From: an uncultured bacterium
GTDB taxonomy: Bacteria; Verrucomicrobiota; Kiritimatiellia; CAIKKV01
NCBI GenBank assembly: GCA_903828035.1
Contig: CAIKKV010000175.1
Coordinates: forward strand, 1 to 5,305
Direction of reading: 5' to 3'
Length of the DNA stretch: 5,305 nucleotides
Made by a program: the position numbers and the translations under genes. Numbering within the stretch: the first letter of the stretch is position 1; every line of letters starts with the position of its first letter. Below are positions 1 to 4,426 of the stretch, piece after piece. The notes below the pieces were generated by a model. The model did no database searches, had not been told where the DNA came from, and was given only the letters and a program-made list of their open reading frames with translations.

Positions 1-244
1 GGCACTCCGGCGGGCTGGCAGGGGGCTTAGGCACTCCGGCGGGCTGGCAGGGAGCTTAGGCACTCCGGCGGGCTGGCAGGGAGCGGGGCTTGGCACTCCG
101 GCGGGCTGGCAGGGGGCTTAGGCACTCCGGCGGGCTGGCAGGGAGCGGGGCTTGGCACTCCGGCGGGCTGGCAGGGGGCTTAGGCACTCCGGCGGGCTGG
201 CAGGGAGCTTAGGCACTCCGGCGGGCTGGCAGGGAGCGGGGTTT
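1..244. repeat. Left tandem repeat array, 29/33-nt units (REP-like, runs off the left edge)
   Basis: Eight head-to-tail units each begin with the 20-nt core ggcactccggcgggctggca and differ only in the tail. Three tails are seen: a 29-nt unit ending gggggctta (1-29, 92-120, 154-182), a 29-nt unit ending gggagctta (30-58, 183-211), and a 33-nt unit ending gggagcggggctt (59-91, 121-153, 212-244, the last with one C-to-T change at 242). Copies of a class are otherwise identical. The units form a higher-order pattern: 1-91 and 154-244 are the same three-unit block, and 92-153 is that block lacking its middle unit. The array starts at base 1, so its true length is unknown. The core keeps the left arm of the hairpin at 246-275 but has lost most of the right arm, so single units fold poorly. 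There are no unique spacers between units. It occupies the 3' flank of the transposase gene and contains no gene. Confidence 0.95.
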
Positions 245-245
245 G

Positions 246-275
246 GCTCTCCGGCGGGCTTGTCCCGCCGGGAGC
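246..275. repeat. REP-like hairpin at the 3' side of the transposase gene
   Basis: An inverted repeat with GCTC (246-249), a bulged T (250), CCGGCGGG (251-258), loop CTTGT (259-263), CCCGCCGG (264-271) and GAGC (272-275), giving 12 paired bases. It caps the right end of the left repeat array and lies only 5 nt past the transposase stop codon (281-283). The same 30-nt sequence recurs exactly at 1383-1412. As RNA from the leftward transposase transcript it would form a very stable 3' stem. No U-tract follows, so it looks more like a REP element that may block 3' exonucleases than a canonical intrinsic terminator. Confidence 0.9.
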
Positions 276-280
276 AACGA

Positions 281-1090
281 TCAGGACTTGCCGGTAATGC
301 GCCGAATAACGCCGAGCGAGTATTCGCTGAAAGTTCCGACATAATAGCCATCCTGCCAGACCCGGCAGCCGGCCGCGTGCGCGAGTCCGTTTTGAAAAGC
401 CAGCGCGATTTCTTCTGGCGATTTTTCAATATTGCCCCGGAGAGCCGCATGAACATGATCTGGCATCACGGAGAGCGAGGCAAGCGGGCATCCCGTCCCG
501 GCGGCTATGGCGAAACAGGCATCCCGCAGGCCTCCCAGTTTTCCGGGGTTGGTTATCCTGAAACGGTTGGCGGCCACCAACACGAGGTGCAGGTTATACC
601 AGTAGCGCCCGCTGTTGGATTCCGAGGGCTCGGAAAGGGACACATGGGGGCAGTCCACCGTGAACTGACGCATGATTTGTTCGAAGCGCGGGTCGGCGAA
701 GTCGGCCTTTCCGACCTGGTTGTTAATGTAGTTTTCAACGGTGGCTGTGATGTTTTCGCCGAGACTCCGGAACGCCACCTTTCGGCTGAAAGCCACGGGC
801 GTGCCGGCTTCTCGCAGGGCATAGTGGAGCCGCCCCTTGGCGCGTTGACAGCAGAAGACCGGGTTAATGCGAGGCGTGACGCTGAAAAGAAGTTGAACTT
901 TTCCGGATCCGGCGTGCGCTTCGAGCAGGCGCAAGCCATCCGACTCCCAGAGGGGAGCGCACGTGCGCGCGATGTCGGCGGTCGCGGGGGGAAGGACTAT
1001 TCCTTGAGTCGGCCAGCCCGTCCAGTCGTAGCGGAGGGAGAAGGCGGGGGAGAGGTTGTGCGCGAGGTAGAGCGGCTGGTGGGGACTCAT
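281..1090 (-). CDS. Tandem-domain HUH/Y1 transposase (IS200-like, RAYT-like)
   Basis: A 269-residue protein related to the Y1 (IS200/REP-associated) single-strand DNA transposases, which nick and join DNA through one tyrosine and a metal held by a His-hydrophobic-His motif. The C-terminal half carries the core: strand YWYNLHLVLVAANR (163-176), SVMPDHVHAALRGN (207-220) with H212 and H214, and WQDGYYVGTF (245-254) with the candidate nucleophile Y249 or Y250. The N-terminal half repeats the layout in degenerate form: KVQLLFSVTPRINP (64-77) sits where DHVHLLLS would be, and SRKVAFRSLGENI (102-114) where GYFVRSVG would be, then a YINNQ helix (121-125). The HUH and the tyrosine are therefore missing there. 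The start ATG gives an N-terminus (PLYLAHN) that fits what I recall of this family, but no Shine-Dalgarno precedes it. Hairpins and repeat arrays lie on both sides. No target-site duplication and no TnpB partner are visible, so it resembles a resident RAYT more than a mobile IS. The family call is firm; activity and the two-domain reading are inferences. Confidence 0.85.
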   Translation of the reverse strand: MSPHQPLYLAHNLSPAFSLRYDWTGWPTQGIVLPPATADIARTCAPLWESDGLRLLEAHAGSGKVQLLFSVTPRINPVFCCQRAKGRLHYALREAGTPVAFSRKVAFRSLGENITATVENYINNQVGKADFADPRFEQIMRQFTVDCPHVSLSEPSESNSGRYWYNLHLVLVAANRFRITNPGKLGGLRDACFAIAAGTGCPLASLSVMPDHVHAALRGNIEKSPEEIALAFQNGLAHAAGCRVWQDGYYVGTFSEYSLGVIRRITGKS

Positions 1091-1140
1091 GGCGCGTATG
1101 GGGTTTTGCTTTTGGCCGTATTCTTTTTCTGTTGTTTTTA
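1091..1140 (-). other. AT-rich leader of the transposase gene
   Basis: Fifty nucleotides separate the transposase start codon from the hairpin at 1141-1167. On the minus strand it is an A-rich stretch (acaacagaaaaagaatacgg) followed by aaaaccccatacgcgcc directly before ATG. I see no Shine-Dalgarno within 15 nt of the start and no convincing -35/-10 pair, so expression is probably low, leaderless or dependent on read-through from the ATP-grasp gene upstream. Confidence 0.4.
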
Positions 1141-1167
1141 GCTCCTGCCGGCAAGCCGGCAGGGAGC
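1141..1167. repeat. REP-like hairpin at the 5' side of the transposase gene
   Basis: GCTCCTGCCGG (1141-1151), loop CAAG (1152-1155), then CCGGCA, two to three G and GAGC (1156-1167): 11 paired bases with one bulged G. It is the first element of the right repeat array and lies 50 nt upstream of the transposase start. Read on the minus strand its loop is CTTG, matching the plus-strand loop of the hairpin at 246-275, so the gene is bracketed by hairpins of opposite polarity. Confidence 0.8.
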
Positions 1168-1387
1168 TTTCAGTCGCTCCGGCGGGACCCTTCAGCTGCG
1201 CCCGGCAAGCCGGCAGGGCGCGGGGCTTGGCTCTCCGGCAAGCCGGCAGGGCGCGGGGCTTGGCTCTCCGGCAAGCCGGCAGGGCGCGGGGCTTGGCTCT
1301 CCGGCAAGCCGGCAGGGAGCTTTCAGTCGCTCCGGCGGGACCCTTCAGCTGCGCCCGGCAAGCCGGCAGGGCGCGGGGCTTGGCTCT
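1148..1387. repeat. Right tandem repeat array, 33- and 54-nt units
   Basis: Six units begin with ccggcaagccggcaggg at 1148, 1202, 1235, 1268, 1301 and 1355, giving spacings of 54, 33, 33, 33, 54 and 33. The four 33-nt units (tail cgcggggcttggctct) are identical to one another, and so are the two 54-nt units, which carry an insert with agctttcagtcgctccgg and cgggacccttcagctgcgc. Every unit contains the small palindrome CCGG-CAAG-CCGG. The 33-nt unit matches the 33-nt unit of the left array at 28 of 33 positions, so both arrays belong to one family. Both unit lengths are multiples of three, which keeps spurious plus-strand reading frames open across the array. The array fills the gap between the ATP-grasp gene and the transposase and holds no gene of its own. 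Confidence 0.95.
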
Positions 1388-1412
1388 CCGGCGGGCTTGT
1401 CCCGCCGGGAGC
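1383..1412. repeat. REP-like hairpin past the ATP-grasp stop codon
   Basis: An exact second copy of the 30-nt hairpin at 246-275: GCTC, bulged T, CCGGCGGG, loop CTTGT, CCCGCCGG, GAGC. It caps the right end of the right array and begins 13 nt past the ATP-grasp stop (1426-1428) in the direction of transcription. It may protect or help end that mRNA, but no U-tract follows on the minus strand. Confidence 0.9.
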
Positions 1413-1425
1413 GAAGAATGTGCGG

Positions 1426-2448
1426 CTAAGCGGCGCCGGCCAGGAGCGCATGGCGCCGGGCGGCGAGGCGGACGAGCCGGTTGCCCATCTGGCCGTAGGA
1501 CCAGCCCTTTTGTTCGGCGGCGCAGGCGATGCTGGCATCGGCGCTGATATCGGCATTGGCGTTGACATCCAGCACATAGAAAATGCCGTCGCGCAGGCGC
1601 AGGTCGACCCGGGCGTAATCGCGGCAGCCCACGGCGCGGTAGGCGGCCTTGGTCACCGACTCCAGGGCGGCCATCTCCATGTCCGTCAAGGGCGCGGGCA
1701 GGAGCGTGCGGATTTTCATATAGTGCTCCGAATCCGGCTTGAACTTGGCGTCATAGGTGCAGAGCCGGTCGCGGAAGTCATGGAAATCGCCGAAGTCCAT
1801 CTCGGCCGGAGGCAACATGGTGATGCGGGTGTTGCCCACCAGGGCCACGTGGAACTCGCGGCCGTCGATGAAGTCCTCGATGAGCGCGGGCTGGCGGTAT
1901 TTCTCCAAGACCCATTCGACCCGGGCTTTCAGCTCGGCCTGGGTGGAGACGATGGAGGCGGAGGTCAGCCCCGCGCTGCAATGTTCGTTCGCCGCCTTGA
2001 CGATGGCCGGAAAGCGGGTCCAGCCCGACAGCTCATTCGGATCGCGAATCAGGCAGCCGGTCGGGACGGGGACGTTGACGGAGGTCAGGAGATCCTTAAC
2101 CCGCTGCTTGTCCTGGCAGAGGGCAAGCACGTCTGCCGTGGCGCCGGTGTAGGTATAGTTCAGCTCTTCCAGGGTATGGGCAACCTTGACCTCGCTGTTG
2201 GGTACTCCGGGCAATTCTTCACACCAATTGAACACGACGTAGTTGTCGGGATCGAATCGGGTAAGCGCACCCTCCAGGTCCTGATCGAGCAGGGGAAGAG
2301 ATGTGACAGGATGGCCCAAGTCACGCATGGCATCCCCGAGGCGTTCAGTCTCCTGAAGCGTCTCATCCCGGACCGGACTTTCCCATTTCGGATCAATGTT
2401 GTAGAGAAGGAGAACAGGCAATTCGGATGGAGTTCCGTTCCGCGCCAT
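1426..2448 (-). CDS. ATP-grasp ligase, D-Ala-D-Ala-ligase-like fold, substrate unknown
   Basis: A 340-residue cytoplasmic enzyme of the ATP-grasp superfamily, which joins a carboxylate (through an acyl phosphate) to an amine. Seen in order: an N-terminal alpha/beta domain starting PVLLLYNIDP (11-20) with VVFNWCEEL (71-79), similar to the VFNLxEG strand of Ddl-type enzymes; the DKQRVKDLL helix (113-121); FPAIVKAANEHCSAGL (146-161) with the nucleotide-contacting K151 and a short Gly/Ser loop; EDFIDGREFHVALVGN (191-206); AEMDF and TYDAKF (215-236); and the metal-binding end RVDLRLRDGIFYVLDVNANADIS (280-302), where D282, D294 and N296 fill the usual D/E/N positions. Length suits the Ddl family (roughly 300-370). 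The D-Ala-binding tail of true Ddl (a GMTxxSxxP-like segment) is replaced by ADISADASIACAA, so peptidoglycan synthesis should not be assumed. The start is set by an AAAGGAG box 8 nt upstream. It appears to be a single-gene transcript. Confidence 0.85.
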   Translation of the reverse strand: MARNGTPSELPVLLLYNIDPKWESPVRDETLQETERLGDAMRDLGHPVTSLPLLDQDLEGALTRFDPDNYVVFNWCEELPGVPNSEVKVAHTLEELNYTYTGATADVLALCQDKQRVKDLLTSVNVPVPTGCLIRDPNELSGWTRFPAIVKAANEHCSAGLTSASIVSTQAELKARVEWVLEKYRQPALIEDFIDGREFHVALVGNTRITMLPPAEMDFGDFHDFRDRLCTYDAKFKPDSEHYMKIRTLLPAPLTDMEMAALESVTKAAYRAVGCRDYARVDLRLRDGIFYVLDVNANADISADASIACAAEQKGWSYGQMGNRLVRLAARRHALLAGAA

Positions 2449-2456
2449 TAGACTTT

Positions 2457-2463
2457 CTCCTTT
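2457..2463 (-). promoter_or_regulatory. Ribosome binding site of the ATP-grasp gene
   Basis: Minus-strand AAAGGAG ends 8 nt before the ATG at 2446-2448. It is the only textbook Shine-Dalgarno in the window and fixes this start codon. Confidence 0.8.
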
Positions 2464-2479
2464 CTCTATAATAACACCA

Positions 2480-2508
2480 TTAATACATGCGTACTTCTAT
2501 ATACACAA
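2480..2508 (-). promoter_or_regulatory. Candidate sigma-70-type promoter for the ATP-grasp gene
   Basis: On the minus strand TTGTGT (2503-2508) and TATTAA (2480-2485) are separated by 17 nt, in an AT-rich spacer. Transcription would start some 25 nt before the ATG, just upstream of the ribosome binding site. A second, weaker pair, TTGGCT and TTTATA also 17 nt apart, lies further upstream around 2542-2570. Matches to consensus are partial and AT-rich DNA yields such pairs by chance. Confidence 0.35.
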
Positions 2509-2536
2509 CAGAAGCAGCTATATACTGTTTGTATTC

Positions 2537-2584
2537 ACGTATAAAAGCAAGTCTAAATGAATAGCCAATTGTAGTTTTACACGT
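2537..2584. repeat. Imperfect inverted repeat in the AT-rich spacer
   Basis: Arms acgtataaaa (2537-2546) and ttttacacgt (2575-2584) pair at 9 of 10 positions across a 28-nt spacer. It sits upstream of the ATP-grasp promoter candidate and overlaps the weaker alternative promoter, a position suited to a dimeric repressor or activator. With so few bases in an AT-rich region, chance is a real alternative. Confidence 0.35.
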
Positions 2585-2653
2585 ATCTTTTCTAAAAAGG
2601 CTTTGTCATTTCAATAATATGCCAATCAGATAAAGAGTGAAAATCTTGAAAAA

Positions 2654-4426
2654 TCAGGACTCTTCCTGCTGACATCGTAAAAAAAAGCACACGTCCCATT
2701 CACCCCGGACGGAATTGATCAGACGAATGCGGGAGGAGGGGCGCAGTTCGCCGGCAAGGATGGGCCTCTCCCGGATAGCGCCCCGGGCGAGCCATTCGGC
2801 GCGACAGACTCCGCCGAGCAGTCCGCTGGAAAGCGGGGGGGTGTACCAGGTGCCGTCGATCTCGACAAGGATGTTGGCGATCGAGGATTCGGTCAATTCC
2901 CCCTTCGGATTCCACAACAGGACGTCCTGGGCATCCGGGCAGGCCTGGCGCGCCTGCTCGTACAGTTCCCGCCGGGTAGTCTTGTGGTAGAGAAGCGGGT
3001 TGGCCGGATCGATGGGTTCCAGGGCCAGTTTGACCCGGAAGGGGCTGGGCAAGGGGGCGAGCGGGACCGCGTCCAGAGAAGGGCGCCCTTCTTTCGGAAC
3101 GGTGAGCCGAACTCGATGGGGGCCGGGGGGTAGCGAACGCACCGCTTCCATCAGCTGCCGGCGAATGGCCTCGCGATTTACCGGAAAGGCGAAAGTGGCG
3201 GCGGAGTCCTCCAGCCGGTCCAAGTGCCTCTCCAGGAGGAAGAGCCCCCCCTCCGGGGTCCACAGGATTGTCTCGAGCAGGTTAAAGGCCGGCAGGCGAC
3301 GTGTCAGGATGCGGGCCTTGACGCGGCATTCCTCGAGCTCGGCGTCGGCGGTGGAGTCCCAGACGATTCCGCCTCCCGTGCCATACTCGGCCGTTCCGGC
3401 CTTTTTGTCGGTCCGCACGGTGCGGATGGCCACATTCCACTGGGCGCGCCGGCCGGGCGCCACGAAGCCGATCGCCCCCGTGTAGGCGCCGCGGGGCGTG
3501 GTTTCGAGCTCCGCGATAAGCGCCATCGTGCGGGCCTTGGGGGCGCCGGTGATGGACGCGGCCGGAAAGAGGGCGCGGAGGATCTCGGAGAAGCCCGCGC
3601 CCGTGGAGCCGCGGACTTCGCTGGTCATCTGCCACAGCGTGGGATACGGCTCGGCCGCGAACGGCCGCTCGACCGTGACGCTGCCCGTCCGGGCGATCCG
3701 GCCCAGATCGTTGCGAACCATGTCGACGATCATGATATGTTCGGCGCGGTCCTTTTCGGAGGCCGCCAGCTCAGCCGCCAGCTGCCGGTCTTTCGCCGCC
3801 CACAGGCCGCGGGGGCGGGTGCCCTTCATGGGCTTGGAGAGCACGCGGTCTCCCTCCCAGTCGAAAAACAGCTCCGGCGAGGCGCTGCACAACGCCCAGT
3901 CCGCCGTTTCGATGAAGGCGCCATAGGCCGGCTGCTGGGCGTCGATCAGCGCGGCGAACAGCGCCCGCGGAGACGGGGAGGCGGGCGCGCGGAGGCGGAC
4001 GGTGTAGTTGACCTGGTACGTGTCGCCGCGCCGGATGTGCTCCCGGATGCGGGCGATGGCGCGGGCGTAGTCCGCGTCGTCCACGGTGGGGGTCCAGCCC
4101 GGCGTGGCCGAGCCGGATTCGGCCGGCCATTCGAGCCGAACCGTTTGACGCGGTTCGGCAAAGATCCCGAACCACAAAAGCGGCAGGGCGGGATCCGGAG
4201 GGCGAACAGCCAGGGCGCGGTCGAAGGCCGGGGCGGCTTCGTAGGCGATGAATCCCGCGGCCCATCGGTTGCGGCGGCGGGTTTCCTCCTCCACGCGCTC
4301 CAGGACGGGCGTCACGCCGGCCAGGCTCCAAGCCTGGTAAATGGCAAGAGGCCGCTCGAAATGAAGCCAGCGGCGGTCCCGGGCGTTGAACAGCGCCAGC
4401 GTGGTTGAATCCGGATCGGCGGTCAT
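2654..4426 (-). CDS. pabB: Aminodeoxychorismate synthase component I fused to aminodeoxychorismate lyase (PabB-PabC)
   Basis: A 590-residue bifunctional enzyme of p-aminobenzoate synthesis for folate. The N-terminal part (about 1-378) is a chorismate-binding domain: AGFIAYEAAPAFD (57-69), GDTYQVNYTVRLR (134-146), SASPELFFDW (181-190), SKPMKGTRPRG (197-207), HIMIVDMVRNDLGRI (230-244), SITGAPKARTM (291-301) and EECRVKARIL (365-374). K201 in the PMKGT motif marks PabB, which uses this lysine to aminate chorismate, rather than anthranilate synthase, which has Ala there. The C-terminal part (about 381-580) is a class IV PLP lyase: FNLLETI (381-387), ERHLDRL (399-405), YHKTTRR (480-486) with the PLP lysine K482, ELTESSIANI (510-519) and LSSGLLGGVCR (532-542). 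It converts aminodeoxychorismate to p-aminobenzoate and pyruvate. The amidotransferase subunit PabA is not in the window. Its ATG overlaps the kinase stop as ATGA and has no clear Shine-Dalgarno of its own, which suggests translational coupling. Residues after INSVRGEWDV are an unconserved tail. Confidence 0.95.
   Translation of the reverse strand: MTADPDSTTLALFNARDRRWLHFERPLAIYQAWSLAGVTPVLERVEEETRRRNRWAAGFIAYEAAPAFDRALAVRPPDPALPLLWFGIFAEPRQTVRLEWPAESGSATPGWTPTVDDADYARAIARIREHIRRGDTYQVNYTVRLRAPASPSPRALFAALIDAQQPAYGAFIETADWALCSASPELFFDWEGDRVLSKPMKGTRPRGLWAAKDRQLAAELAASEKDRAEHIMIVDMVRNDLGRIARTGSVTVERPFAAEPYPTLWQMTSEVRGSTGAGFSEILRALFPAASITGAPKARTMALIAELETTPRGAYTGAIGFVAPGRRAQWNVAIRTVRTDKKAGTAEYGTGGGIVWDSTADAELEECRVKARILTRRLPAFNLLETILWTPEGGLFLLERHLDRLEDSAATFAFPVNREAIRRQLMEAVRSLPPGPHRVRLTVPKEGRPSLDAVPLAPLPSPFRVKLALEPIDPANPLLYHKTTRRELYEQARQACPDAQDVLLWNPKGELTESSIANILVEIDGTWYTPPLSSGLLGGVCRAEWLARGAIRERPILAGELRPSSRIRLINSVRGEWDVCFFLRCQQEES
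2679..2711 (-). terminator. Weak terminator-like stem and T-run inside the end of the pabB-pabC gene
   Basis: On the minus strand CGTCC and GGACG (2707-2711 and 2692-2696) can pair across a 10-nt loop and are followed 5 nt later by eight T (2679-2686). This lies within the last 20 codons of the gene, before its stop at 2654. A 5-bp stem with a detached U-tract is weak. I find no better terminator in the AT-rich spacer beyond the stop. Confidence 0.2.
4423..4426 (-). promoter_or_regulatory. ATGA stop/start overlap (translational coupling)
   Basis: The kinase gene ends and the pabB-pabC gene begins in the four bases ATGA on the minus strand. Only a G-rich stretch (ggccggggcgc) precedes it, so ribosomes finishing the kinase probably re-initiate here. 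This places both genes in one mRNA. Confidence 0.8.

Noticed and set aside
1..275. CRISPR array
   Set aside because: The units are directly abutting, with near-identical sequence throughout and no unique spacers; no cas genes are present.
152..1141. Long plus-strand reading frame opposite the transposase
   Set aside because: It lies antisense to a recognised Y1 transposase, starts inside the tandem repeats and shows no family motif. High GC keeps the opposite frame open.
1383..1412. Canonical intrinsic terminator of the ATP-grasp gene
   Set aside because: The stem is strong and well placed, but no U-tract follows on the minus strand, and the same hairpin is part of the repeat family.
1089..2451. 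Plus-strand reading frames with an 11-residue repeat (RQAGRARGLAL and a second frame)
   Set aside because: The repeat units are 33 and 54 nt, multiples of three, so frames stay open across the array. The rest is antisense to the ATP-grasp gene. No start signal or protein family supports them.
3224..4408. 394-residue plus-strand reading frame
   Set aside because: It is antisense to the well-supported PabB-PabC gene and has an Arg/Gly/Ala-rich composition typical of a shadow frame.
2654..4426. Anthranilate synthase component I (TrpE)
   Set aside because: The diagnostic motif is PMKGT with Lys, as in PabB, and an aminodeoxychorismate lyase domain is fused at the C-terminus.
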